64,000 nucleotides of DNA from Bacillota bacterium (GCA_009711705.1 VENG01000001.1:327889-391888), one strand, 5' to 3'. Shown: positions 26,196 to 34,905, numbered from the stretch's first letter. Translations and numbers: made by a program. Notes: a model not told the origin generated them from the letters alone.

Positions 26196-27094
26196 TTAAC
26201 CCACCCGGTACCTCGCCGGACCCCTAAAGACCTCTTTTAAGTGCCATTCCATGTATAAATTACCGGGCTGGTAGCCTGGGTGTACGGGGTTGCGAATTTG
26301 TTTGCCCTGGTATCTCATCAACCATTCCTCAAGTCCATTGGTGCCATGGGCCTTCTGTGAGACAATTAATTCCCTTGTGGGGGCTATGGTAAAGACTCCT
26401 CTGTCAAAGAGATTGTGGTGCATGGCACACAGCGCCACGCCATTTTCTTCCCTGTCCGGCCTGCCGGCCTGGTGCCACTTGATATGTGCTGCTTCGACCG
26501 CTACGAAATTACCGCCTAACATGACATTAATTCCACATACCGCACAACTGTACTCGTAAGCCCTTAATATCCTTTCTCTAAACCTGGGGTCCCTTCGTCG
26601 GGCAGGGTCACGTTCATTTTTCAGGCCTTCGGGTTCAAGGATAATATTAAGCCCTATGGATTCAAGGATGTCTGCATGGATTGTCTCGGGAAAATGTTTG
26701 TTTAAAATTATTTGCGCAATCTCCCGCATTAGGTTCTCGTCCCTGCTTAACAAGGAATAGACATCGTCACTGAAACCTCCGGCCACATCATTGTCCAGAA
26801 GCCATCTGTCTTTAATGTGAACAAGATCGGGGTCGGCATTCAGGTTCCAGATACCGTCATTCGTTAATCGCACAAAAGGGTGTTCCGGATGGTAGGATTG
26901 TCTATGCGGGCCAAATTCTTTTAACAGATACTTGAGCCTGGCCTTTACATCCTGGTAGGACAAAAGCCTTGGGCCGTCATTCTGCAGCTGGCCCAGGGCA
27001 TACAAAATCAAAAGGGGTTTGTGTGGTGCCCTCTGGTCTCCCTTTTTCCAGATGGTCAGCTTTTTTGTTCTTTCTTTAACTTCGCTGCATTCAT
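26196..27094 (-). CDS. Phosphorothioate-type HNH restriction nuclease, frameshifted at an A6 run
   Basis: The C-terminal half is an HNH nuclease: CAVCG, VEAAHIKWHQAG and ALCAMHHNLFDRG give the beta-beta-alpha metal site and zinc cysteines. The N-terminal half resembles the sulfur-binding domain of ScoMcrA-like enzymes, which cut phosphorothioated DNA. ATG 27094 has an AAGGTG site, but its frame stops after 12 codons. The conserved frame (LTIWKKGDQRAPHKPLL) starts right after an A6 run at 27061-27066; one more A would join them. The first in-frame start after the break is TTG 27011. No dnd genes are in the window. It may be dead, phase-variable, or a sequencing error. Confidence 0.7.
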
Positions 27095-27193
27095 AATAAT
27101 TATCACCTTAGTTTAAACTCTTATCCTTTTTCTGTATGCTTCGATATATGGATACCATTTCCTGTATTAGGGGCAATTGACATAACAGAAATA

Positions 27194-27336
27194 AACATTT
27201 TGACAGGATTACAGGATTTGCAAGATAAGTGATTAAAGAAAAGTGTTAAAAGGTTATTGTTTATAAGGCTAAGATATAAGAGTTAGCCTTAAATTCAACT
27301 ATTCTAAAAAATTAAAAACAACCTTGATTGACCACT
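27194..27336 (+). repeat. 143-bp direct repeat, copy 1
   Basis: It starts AACATTTTGACAGGATTACAGG and ends TTGACCACT. It matches 27626-27768 over the full length without gaps and with about six substitutions. No coding frame is seen in it. Confidence 0.85.
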
Positions 27337-27842
27337 GACATTGTGGGGTATTTCTTTAGGGTCTTTTAGTTCTTTGACGGGATTAACGGGATTTCACGGG
27401 ATAGGGATTTTAAAAGTAAGGATTTGTTATCTTTAGTATTTAGCATTTTATTATTTGGGGCTTTTATTTTAAATTAAAGGACATTAAGCCCTAATTTAAG
27501 CCGCTAAAAACTATGTATCAAACTCAAGCCTGTTCCCGATGTTTATTTTCGTAGAAAAGGAAAGGGATTAAGACATGGATAGGATTAAGGATAGGGCTAA
27601 AAAAGAAAAATAAAGACACAGAAAAAACATTTTGACAGGATTACAGGATTTGCAAGATAAGTGATTAAAGAAAAGTGTTAAAAGGTTATTGTTTATAAGG
27701 GTAAGATATAATAGTTAACCTTAAATTCAATTATTCTAAAAAATTAAAAACAACTATGATTGACCACTCATTGTATATAGAGGAATAATAATCAAATACA
27801 AGCAAGGCAAAATCCTAACAATCCTGTTAATCCTGTCAAAAA
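27199..27842. repeat. Non-coding block bounded by inverted GACAGGATT motifs
   Basis: The left end TTTTGACAGGATTACAGGAT (27199) recurs inverted at 27820-27841 as AATCCTGTTAATCCTGTCAA. An extra relative, TTTGACGGGATTAACGGGAT, lies at 27373. The block contains both 143-bp repeats. It resembles a REP/MITE-like non-autonomous element. The 27095-28032 gap has no gene I can support. Confidence 0.6.
27626..27768 (+). repeat. 143-bp direct repeat, copy 2
   Basis: Second copy of the repeat at 27194-27336, offset by 432 bp and gap-free. Confidence 0.85.
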
Positions 27843-28032
27843 AGCGACCCCAAAGGACTACCCCAAATGTTTTCCCAAAAGGAATGCACTAGATGTTTCC
27901 ATATATTCCGGTCCCCTTTTTACTTAAATTAACGGTGTCTGATTATTTGAAGTAATCTATTTTCGTAAAAAATTATGGGAAATAGAGCCAGGTGAGATAA
28001 AAGGCATTGCATGTGAGAGGATTATATAAAAA

Positions 28033-28581
28033 TTAATAACCAAATCGAAAGCTATAAGCCATTAAGATATAACCGGTAAAATCCTTACTCTTGGACAACA
28101 AAAGCATCAATTCCCTTCTGATGTAACTGCCGGGCATAATCCTCTGCTCTTGTTGTTTGTTGCTTGCTCCGCAGCAATTCATATCCATAAACTTACCCGG
28201 GCAGGCTGTTGCCGCTCCCGGTACTTCCCTGTGCCCAAGAATGTTTTCCACCGGGATGCGGTGCCGGCCGGCCAGCTCCTGTAAAAGCCCCCATAAGGCT
28301 TCATGCTGTACCTGCGGCAAAGGGTGCTTTTCCAGGTTTCCGATTACTGACACGCCAATGGAACAATGATTCATACCCCCGGCCCGGCAGTGGGCTCCGG
28401 GAAGGTCCAGCGGACGACCCTCGACTACCTGGCCGCTGCGTTCGATTACATAGTTATATCCTATATCCCCCCACCCGAGGGATAAATGGTACTGTTTTAC
28501 TTGTTCTGCGTTCTTTTCCTCGGCACCGGTATGGTGCACAATTATATGAGTGTGTTTACATTGTTTGCTACCCCCCTGCAT
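28033..28581 (-). CDS. N-acetylmuramoyl-L-alanine amidase (Amidase_2/PGRP fold)
   Basis: The 182-residue protein has the zinc ligands of type-2 amidases: His in HIIVHHTG, His in ILGHREV and Cys in TACPGK. IGYNYVIERSGQVVEGRP is the usual second block. It cleaves the muramoyl-L-alanine bond of peptidoglycan. No signal peptide is seen, as in phage endolysins or spore enzymes. It is the last gene of a cluster with YvrJ, DUF2922 and DUF1659 proteins. The C-terminal ~50 residues are not recognised. Confidence 0.88.
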   Translation of the reverse strand: MQGGSKQCKHTHIIVHHTGAEEKNAEQVKQYHLSLGWGDIGYNYVIERSGQVVEGRPLDLPGAHCRAGGMNHCSIGVSVIGNLEKHPLPQVQHEALWGLLQELAGRHRIPVENILGHREVPGAATACPGKFMDMNCCGASNKQQEQRIMPGSYIRRELMLLLSKSKDFTGYILMAYSFRFGY

Positions 28582-28630
28582 CTAGTCTTTCCCCGACAAC
28601 CCGGGCCAGCTTATGAATGCTAATGGTAAG

Positions 28631-28723
28631 TTATTCCAATTTTCCTTCAATGCGTACCAGTAAATAAGCCGCTACCACAATGGGAAAGCCAACGTTGGCG
28701 ATTCCCTGCAGAATTTCCTCCAT
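28631..28723 (-). CDS. YvrJ family small membrane peptide (30 residues)
   Basis: GAGGTGATAC precedes ATG 28723. The peptide begins MEEILQGIANVGFPIVVAAY and ends in LVRIEGKLE, the full YvrJ pattern of one membrane helix. Its function is unknown. It sits between the DUF2922 gene and the amidase on the same strand. Confidence 0.85.
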   Translation of the reverse strand: MEEILQGIANVGFPIVVAAYLLVRIEGKLE

Positions 28724-28779
28724 ATGTATCACCTCTACGATAAATATAGCGGGAGGGCGTGCGCCCTCCCTAAAACACA

Positions 28780-28989
28780 CTACGCCGGATCGTAAAGATC
28801 GTTAGTAGTCTTGTCGATGATCTTTACATCATATTTGGATGCTAGATCTCCGCCGTTGGTGCTGAAGATATTTTTTGCAATAATGGTGTCCATTACGGTT
28901 TCCACTTCGGCGGCAGTTAGATCCGTACGGGGATTGTCCAGGCTGATGGTCATGCTGGTGCCACCCTGACTTCTGAAAGTCATGCGCAC
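28780..28989 (-). CDS. DUF2922 family protein, start uncertain
   Basis: The body (TISLDNPRTDLTAAEVETVM, then IIAKNIF) is typical of DUF2922. The first in-frame start is GTG 28989, 30 bases after a strong AAAGGAGGTG. A well-placed ATG at 29012 is in another frame and stops after ten codons. One extra base after that ATG would give a normal DUF2922 N-terminus, so a one-base deletion is likely. Function unknown; the family travels with DUF1659 and YvrJ proteins in spore formers. Confidence 0.75.
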   Translation of the reverse strand: MRMTFRSQGGTSMTISLDNPRTDLTAAEVETVMDTIIAKNIFSTNGGDLASKYDVKIIDKTTNDLYDPA

Positions 28990-29077
28990 TGTCTGGCTGT
29001 TTGTGACGGCATTAGTTTCACCTCCTTTTAGTTGGTTCGTTGGCTAGTTGACTAGTTGGTTAGGAGTTAGGCCAAAT

Positions 29078-29305
29078 TTATATTTGGTTTACTAGTTCTC
29101 CGGTGTCAATGCGCGTTACAGAGTCCAGGGGATCCTGCACCAGGCCGGCCAGTGCTGCGGCCACTTCGTGTAGATCGGCATCCAGCGCGTCAGGCTTGAT
29201 GTGGTAAAGGTTTTTGTTGCTGAATTCCGGGTTTCCCTGGCCGTCAGTACCTACGTTGAACCGCAGGCGGAGTACTGCTTCAGTGGGAATATTGACTACT
29301 GCCAT
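29078..29305 (-). CDS. DUF1659 family protein
   Basis: ATG 29305 follows AAGGAGGTAAG. The 75 residues (AVVNIPTEAVLRLRFNVGTD at the start, a late VAAALAGLVQDPLDSVTRID) fit DUF1659. It is the first gene of the DUF1659-DUF2922-YvrJ-amidase cluster. Function unknown. A GTG two codons upstream is less well spaced. Confidence 0.82.
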   Translation of the reverse strand: MAVVNIPTEAVLRLRFNVGTDGQGNPEFSNKNLYHIKPDALDADLHEVAAALAGLVQDPLDSVTRIDTGELVNQI

Positions 29306-29680
29306 TTCCACTTACCTCCTTCCTTGAGATGGGCAGGAGCCGGGACCGGCAGGCCCGATTCCAAACCTTCGTTCGCCGGTTGTTGGATAGCATAAGCCCG
29401 GTTCATATTGATGTCAATACTTTAAAAAAATGTAACGTGTACGATATATGACTATTAAGTTTGTGCGGCGGAACCTAATATGAAAAGCTAAGTTCTTCTG
29501 GGTGAAACAGGTGTTCTGTGAATGTGTCAAACATAGTTTGCTTTGTTGTTGGTTAATTTTGTACGGAACTTTGGTTAATGGGGTTTTCGCGTCATTAAGA
29601 TTGTACGGACATGCCTTTTAAAGTTAGTTTACGTGGCCTTGAGATTTAAGGGAAAAGAGACTCCGTACAATGACCAGGCG
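29306..29680. other. Intergenic region upstream of the DUF1659 cluster
   Basis: About 375 bases with no gene I can support. TGTACGGA occurs twice (near 29552 and 29606) and inverted near 29662. The promoter of the DUF1659 cluster should lie here. Confidence 0.35.
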
Positions 29681-30165
29681 TTAGATTACCCCCGCGTTTT
29701 TCATTTTCCGGTACATGTACCTGCAGGCGTCGGGGCTGCGGGGCAGGTGAAGACCGGCTTGTTTGTAGGGCAGCTTTTCCCGCCCCATTAGCACTGGCAG
29801 CTGGTAAAGCTCATCCTCTTGCCAGGATATCCGAAGGTGGGGATGAGTCCCGCATACTTAGATTTCGGTGAATTTTGAGCATGATTTGATGCTTCACCTC
29901 TTCTGGCTCTCTTGCGTTCTTTGAATTCTTGATCGAGCGCTCAACGCCGGCAATATCCCGTACACCCTGCGCCCACCAGTTTTTAAAGATGTCCTCAACG
30001 TAGGTAACCCTAGGAGAGCCCTGTAGGGCAGCACGCTTTATAGCATCGCAGACAACCTCATCGTCCATACCGCCGCGCAAATAGGTTAGGAGCCTGTCCA
30101 CCTCGGTAGGAGAAATTGGCCTTGCGAATTCCTGCTGCAGGGTTAACGGTATAAAAACTTTGTTT
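29681..30165 (-). pseudogene. DnaD-domain replication protein remnant with frameshifts
   Basis: The central frame (29811-30101 and upstream to about 30165) reads FARPISPTEVDRLLTYL and then YVEDIFKNWWAQG, the DnaD/DnaB_2 C-terminal domain of phage and plasmid replication initiators. After a frame change near 29830 the sequence continues as SWQEDELYQLPVLMG to a stop at 29681, like a Myb/SANT tail. Upstream of 30165 the frame is closed. At least two indels are needed to restore it. Confidence 0.65.
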
Positions 30166-30172
30166 TTGAGCG

Positions 30173-30454
30173 TTGTCTTTTAAAACATCTTGGTGTTGTT
30201 GTTTATTATTAATAACATCATCAAAATTGGTCATATGTCATGAAATAGCACACCGGCTACTTCACCCGGAGTTAAATTACTTTATGTTGCTGGAAACGTA
30301 CTTTAACGCTGGGAAGTTTGAAAACGAAGCGGACAGATTTGTTGCGGAACTCCTACTATCGGAACGCATACCATACCCAGGAGAAACCGTTTATGAATTC
30401 GCGGCCCGCTATGAGGTACCGGTAGAGCTGGTTAAAACCTTGCATAAGGTTTAA
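30173..30454 (+). pseudogene. ImmA/IrrE metallopeptidase fragment
   Basis: From about 30226 the frame reads LVICHEIAHRLLHP with the zinc motif HEIAH, then FENEADRFVAELLL with the third ligand Glu. This is the C-terminal part of an ImmA/IrrE peptidase, which cleaves phage or element repressors. The ~60 residues normally before HExxH are missing. The preceding ~18 codons are antisense of the DnaD remnant. The two fragments are back-to-back debris of an element. Confidence 0.65.
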
Positions 30455-30638
30455 ATTGTCCAGCCGCTCTTATCCCCTTCCCTCTAATAAGCCTCCTGTA
30501 ACCGAAGATTCCCAGCTCATTCCACCAATTTAGGCGATGGGCTACCGAAATAGTTTACTTAATATATTGACATATGTTCATAATAGTAATAGAATTTTGG
30601 TACCAAAGTTTTATAAATAATTTACAGGAGGAATAGAT

Positions 30639-31004
30639 ATGAAAGTGGCAATCGCTGTTGATGGTGGTTATGTGTCTCAACATTTTGGTAAATGTCAGGA
30701 ATATGTACTTTTTGACGTTGTAGAAGGCCGGCCGGAAAATGTTCAAAATGTGACCAACCCGGGGCACAAGCCCGGTTTCTTGCCTCCCTATTTGAAGGGG
30801 CTAAATGTAGATTGTGTAATTGCCGGCGGCATGGGTCAAAAAGCACTGGCCTTATTTGCTGAAAATAATATCAAGCCCATTATAGGGGCATCAGGACAGG
30901 TTGACCAGATTATGAACGATTTTGTGAATGGAAAGCTTCAATCGGGGGAAAGTCTATGTACCCATCCTGATGGCCAGCATGATGGCTGTGACGGTCACTG
31001 CTAA
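30639..31004 (+). CDS. NifX/NifB-like dinitrogenase iron-molybdenum cofactor family protein
   Basis: The 121-residue protein has the NifX fold: MKVAIAVDGGYVSQHFGKC, then VDCVIAGGMGQKALALF and a Cys/His-rich tail (HDGCDGHC). Such proteins bind FeMo-co precursors or other metal clusters. No nif genes are nearby, so it belongs to the general group of small stand-alone members in anaerobes. ACAGGAGG precedes ATG 30639. Confidence 0.85.
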   Translation: MKVAIAVDGGYVSQHFGKCQEYVLFDVVEGRPENVQNVTNPGHKPGFLPPYLKGLNVDCVIAGGMGQKALALFAENNIKPIIGASGQVDQIMNDFVNGKLQSGESLCTHPDGQHDGCDGHC

Positions 31005-31149
31005 TGGTTATGGGTACATTAGAGTATAGCGAGTTAACGCTGGAACATTTTAGAAAGGATTCAGGTAAAAGGATGGACTAAGGTAATCCCTGCTTATCTG
31101 AGTCACTCCTAATCGAGATGCTGTCCCGATTAATAGATTGATTGTCACG

Positions 31150-31183
31150 AGGCCTTCTGGGGATTTATCTCAGGGGGCCTTTA
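31150..31183. terminator. Hairpin terminator between NifX-like gene and kinase
   Basis: AGGCCTTCTG pairs with CAGGGGGCCT (two G-T pairs), then TTATGAT. It can serve the convergent genes. Confidence 0.6.
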
Positions 31184-31197
31184 TGATCTGGTGATAC

Positions 31198-33264
31198 CTA
31201 ATACTGGGGTACCTTGAATCTAACGAAGAAGGTGGTACCTTCAGCGCCTGTCTTCACCTCAATAATTGCATTATGCCTGGCAGCCACGCTATAACAGACT
31301 GCCAGTCCTAACCCTGTACCCTCATCTTTGGTAGTTAAGAATGGGGTGCCCAGCTTATCAACTAAATCCGGTTCAATTCCTGCACCTTGATCCTGTACAG
31401 CTAAAACAACTTCATTTTTCCCAGGGTAGGTTTTTATGGTAAGTGTTTTACCTCTATCCATTGCCTGCAGGCCGTTACTGGTGAGGTTTAAAATTAGCTG
31501 ACGCATCTCTTTCTCATCGATTAGTACATCGGGAATATTATGTAAATCCAAGCTAATATATGTGTCCGACTCAAAGGCATCTGCTTGAATTAACGGGTAT
31601 AATGTTTCGATCACGGAATTTAGGTTTTGCATTTTCTGGTCCACTGGTTTACTTTTGGCCAGAGACAAAAATTGTGAAATAATAGCGTTAGCTCTATCCA
31701 GCTCGTCAATCATCAAGTCAAAGCGGCTGGTGTAACCGGTTAGTTCTTGATTGCTTCTAAACATCTGTAGAAAACCACGAACTGTTGTCATGGGGTTTCT
31801 AACTTCGTGTGCAATCCCAGCGGCCATTTGTCCAACCAGGTTTAGCTGTTCGATGCGAATGATTTCCTTTTCAAATTTCCTTAATTCAGTAATATCTTTG
31901 ATTACAGCAAGACAACATTTTTTGCCATATAGGGTTATAATATCTCCCGAAAATAACCCTATCCGTTCTTCCCCATTCTTTTTGACAAATACCATTTCTA
32001 AATTATGAACGGCCCCCTTTTCCTCCAGGGTAGAACGAACTTTGTTTCGTTCTGCAATATCCTTCCAAATCTTTAGCGTTTGAATTGTTTTGCTTACCGT
32101 TTCGTTATATTTGTAGCCCATAACCTTTAACCAGCTCTCATTGACATCGATAAGCCTGCCCTCTGGAAATGACGTTATGGTCATGGGATCCGGGCTAAAG
32201 TTAAAAGCCTTGGAAAATGCTTCCTGACTTCTTTCACGTTCCTGCTGCATGTTCAACTTTTGAATCCCAATTTCAATCTGTTTAGCCGCGGCATTAATAA
32301 ATTCCAATTCTTCCTTCCGCAAACTGCAGCGGTTATTGACTTGATTAAAGATCAAACAATAGAAACCGTTTTTGCGGAAACCAAAAGGGTACCATAAAAG
32401 ACTCTTTATATGCATGGTTTTATGAAGCAAATCCGCTACACCGTCAGCTATTAAAAGGCGGTTATAAGCATCAAAATGACTTTCTATGGGCTGTTTGTTG
32501 TCCTTTATTGACCTGTATGTGCTAGAAAATAGGTCTAAGTCGTAGGTAATATTAATTGAAGTTATATTGGAATCCAGCCACTCACACAAAGCTATTCCTT
32601 GATTTTTTTCAAAGTCTATATCGTATATCAGAACGCGGTCGTGACTAAGGGCTTGACCGATAATCTCTACAATATTTTCGAGAATTGCTTGGGTTTTGTG
32701 GTTGTAAAAAACAGTTTCTGCAATGCGCTTGAGGGCATTAGAGAAGAATAACTGCTCTTGCAACTGTCCCTTTTGTGAAGAAAGCATTCTTTCTAACCTT
32801 TTGTGTTCTGAAATATCAAAACCCAATACTAACACCAGAAATGAATTGTCAATATCAAGAAAAGGATAGTTGTAAATGTGGTATGCTCGTCCCCCGTTAT
32901 CCTCCCATTGCCATGTTTGGGGCTTTTTTGTTGCAAAAACTTCGAAGGTCTCACAGCGTTCACAAGGTTTGTCATATCCAAAAATGGTTCGGTAGCATGG
33001 TTCACCTTTGGAGGAGGATCCGAATTTATCCCAAAAAAATCTGTTGGCATAGGTAATAGAATAATCCTGGGCCTGAAGATATACAAAGGCCGGCAGTTCA
33101 TCCAACAACCAATACAATCTTTTCCTCTCTTTTTCTAACCATTCTTGACTCTCTTTTACTTTACGCAACTCTTCGAGTTCTCTTTTAAGCTCTAAGTTTG
33201 AGGATTCGAGCTCAACTACCTTATGACGGAGTTTGCACAATTCCTTAACAATCGCATTACTCAT
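31198..33264 (-). CDS. Soluble sporulation-type histidine kinase (PAS-GAF-PAS-HK)
   Basis: ATG 33264 with GGGGGAATC upstream gives 688 residues; an upstream ATG at 33288 is less well placed. Order: coiled coil (about 1-45), PAS with CERC cysteines (about 50-165), GAF (about 185-335), PAS (about 345-460), HisKA with GIAHEVRNPMTTVRG, then HATPase with DQGAGIEP and GTGLGLAV. No membrane segment is present, so the signal is internal. There is no adjacent response regulator. It shares its kinase core with the gene at 11114-13636 and likely feeds the same phosphorelay. Confidence 0.9.
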   Translation of the reverse strand: MSNAIVKELCKLRHKVVELESSNLELKRELEELRKVKESQEWLEKERKRLYWLLDELPAFVYLQAQDYSITYANRFFWDKFGSSSKGEPCYRTIFGYDKPCERCETFEVFATKKPQTWQWEDNGGRAYHIYNYPFLDIDNSFLVLVLGFDISEHKRLERMLSSQKGQLQEQLFFSNALKRIAETVFYNHKTQAILENIVEIIGQALSHDRVLIYDIDFEKNQGIALCEWLDSNITSINITYDLDLFSSTYRSIKDNKQPIESHFDAYNRLLIADGVADLLHKTMHIKSLLWYPFGFRKNGFYCLIFNQVNNRCSLRKEELEFINAAAKQIEIGIQKLNMQQERERSQEAFSKAFNFSPDPMTITSFPEGRLIDVNESWLKVMGYKYNETVSKTIQTLKIWKDIAERNKVRSTLEEKGAVHNLEMVFVKKNGEERIGLFSGDIITLYGKKCCLAVIKDITELRKFEKEIIRIEQLNLVGQMAAGIAHEVRNPMTTVRGFLQMFRSNQELTGYTSRFDLMIDELDRANAIISQFLSLAKSKPVDQKMQNLNSVIETLYPLIQADAFESDTYISLDLHNIPDVLIDEKEMRQLILNLTSNGLQAMDRGKTLTIKTYPGKNEVVLAVQDQGAGIEPDLVDKLGTPFLTTKDEGTGLGLAVCYSVAARHNAIIEVKTGAEGTTFFVRFKVPQY

Positions 33265-33479
33265 TATTTGATTCCCCCAAGGCGACATATTCTGAGAAAG
33301 GATGTAGGATTAATATATTTTACACTTGTTAATATATAACCTTCGGGAAAACTGTCGAATTATAGGTGTTTTAAATATTTCGGTGTCAAATCTGTATGGA
33401 ATTATTTGGTTAATGGAGGAAGGATTTAACAAATTGATGTAAAATTTATATGGTGGGTGCTAATCTAATAAAAAATGCA

Positions 33480-33526
33480 TTGACTGAGAACATTTGTTCC
33501 CGCTATAATAAATAGAACACTGGTTC
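33480..33526 (+). promoter_or_regulatory. SigA-type promoter with two LexA-type boxes
   Basis: TTGACT (33480-33485) and TATAAT (33504-33509) are 18 bp apart. GAACATTTGTTC (33488-33499) lies in the spacer. GAACACTGGTTC (33515-33526) lies at the expected start of transcription. Both match the Firmicute LexA/DinR consensus GAAC-N4-GTTC. The placement is that of an SOS-repressed promoter. An alternative is binding by the operon's own ribbon-helix-helix protein. Confidence 0.75.
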
Positions 33527-33581
33527 TGGAAGATAATAGATAGAAGTTGAAAAACATCAATGTAAAAGGGAGTGGTATTCA

Positions 33582-34553
33582 ATGCATATCGCTATGGATA
33601 TAGGATACAGCCATGTCAAAAGTATAACCACAAGTAATAGAGTCATTATTCCTTCCGTTGTGGCACCTTTTAGGAAACTTTCACTGGTGGACCTATCCTC
33701 CCAAAGCGATAGTGGCCATGTAGTGGAAATACGCCGGGTAGACGGTACAACAAGTAAATATTTTGTGGGGGAAATGGCCTTACGGGAAGGGCACGGGGCA
33801 AGTTTTTCCCTGGACCGTGAGAAACACCGCCATCCTAACCATGACATTCTGGCCTTGGCCGCGGCCAGGGTTTTAAATACCGGCCCGGGGGCGATGGTGG
33901 TGGCAGGCCTGCCGGTCGCATATTACCGTACCCAAAGGGAAGAGTTAAAAAATCATCTGGAGGGCCTGCATGCAGAGGTGTCTGTAAACGGAAATAAGCT
34001 AAAAAGAATTAGTTTCGGTAAAGCGGTGGTTTATCCTCAAGGGGCGGGAGCCTTGTTTATGGCACCTGATTTACCACAGAACGGAATGGTTCTGTTGGTG
34101 GATATCGGGCAAAAGACTACCGATTATGTTACAGCAGAAGTGGCTGAAGGCAATGTGAAGCCGGTATCCAGTCTCTGTGGTTCGGTGGAAACGGGTGTGC
34201 AGGCCATTTACGAGATTGTAGCCCAGGAGTTCCTGTCCTCCACTGGAATGCCCCTGGCAGCCATAAGGGTGCCGGAAATTATTTCCCAGTCCGGTAGGAT
34301 AACTTATTACGGTAAGGAAAGAGACTTTTCCGGGGTCATCAACCAGGCCCGTACTGATATAGCATTGGCTATATCAGATCAGGTGAAGGCTGCCCTCGGT
34401 GACAGGCTGGCTTTCATTAAGAAGGTCTACCTGGCAGGCGGTGGTGCCGAAATGCTGCGTTCAATGACTTCGCTTTTCCCTGAAGCTTACGTATTACCTG
34501 AACCTCAGTGGGCAAACGCAGCAGGGTTTTTGAAGGTAGTAAATGCACACTAA
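33582..34553 (+). CDS. ParM/StbA-like actin family ATPase
   Basis: The 323-residue protein has the actin-fold phosphate motifs: MDIGYSHVK (5-13), VDIGQKTTD (173-181), and the adenosine motif LAGGGAEM (about 287-294). This is the ParM/Alp/Ta0583 type that forms filaments to move plasmids or other DNA. It is followed by a small ribbon-helix-helix-like gene, as in ParM-ParR loci. The upstream promoter has two LexA-type boxes. AAGGGAGTGG precedes ATG 33582. Whether the locus belongs to a resident element is unknown. Confidence 0.85.
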   Translation: MHIAMDIGYSHVKSITTSNRVIIPSVVAPFRKLSLVDLSSQSDSGHVVEIRRVDGTTSKYFVGEMALREGHGASFSLDREKHRHPNHDILALAAARVLNTGPGAMVVAGLPVAYYRTQREELKNHLEGLHAEVSVNGNKLKRISFGKAVVYPQGAGALFMAPDLPQNGMVLLVDIGQKTTDYVTAEVAEGNVKPVSSLCGSVETGVQAIYEIVAQEFLSSTGMPLAAIRVPEIISQSGRITYYGKERDFSGVINQARTDIALAISDQVKAALGDRLAFIKKVYLAGGGAEMLRSMTSLFPEAYVLPEPQWANAAGFLKVVNAH

Positions 34554-34581
34554 CCAGTTAAAGGAAGGAGGATTCCGTAGC

Positions 34582-34851
34582 ATGATCAAGGATAAGCGTT
34601 TGGAACTTCGCCTGCCGTCTGACCACTGGATATGGCAGTATCCTCCGGGTTCTCGTAGTAAAAGGATGCGTGAAGCACTAGGGCTAATGGAATCTTTGCA
34701 GCGAACGCTGACCAATTTGGATAAGCGTTTGGAACAGGTAGAAGAAATGCTGGCATCGGGAGAATTAATCTACTCAGATGGAAGGGACAGGCAGGAAAAA
34801 CATAAATCCTGTGCCATTAAATTTGACACGGATGCCTTTATGAATATTTAA
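34582..34851 (+). CDS. Small ribbon-helix-helix/coiled-coil partner (ParR-like)
   Basis: ATG 34582 with AAGGAGGA gives 89 residues. KRLELRLP followed by PPGSRSKRMREALGL looks like a ribbon-helix-helix DNA-binding region. A coiled coil (about 36-60) follows. It starts 28 bp after the actin-like gene and is probably co-transcribed. It may be the centromere-binding adaptor, but no recognised ParR family match is visible. Confidence 0.65.
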   Translation: MIKDKRLELRLPSDHWIWQYPPGSRSKRMREALGLMESLQRTLTNLDKRLEQVEEMLASGELIYSDGRDRQEKHKSCAIKFDTDAFMNI

Positions 34852-34880
34852 CCGAATCCCTTTTTTCGTATAATTTACAA

Positions 34881-34898
34881 ACCCCCTTTTCAGGGGGT
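34881..34898. terminator. Hairpin terminator between convergent genes
   Basis: ACCCCC and GGGGGT pair around TTTTCA. The T tails are modest on both sides. Confidence 0.55.
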
Positions 34899-34905
34899 CT
34901 GTTGA

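Noticed and set aside
27095..28032. CRISPR array
   Set aside because: Only two 143-bp copies are present and they are not spaced as repeat-spacer units; no cas genes are nearby.
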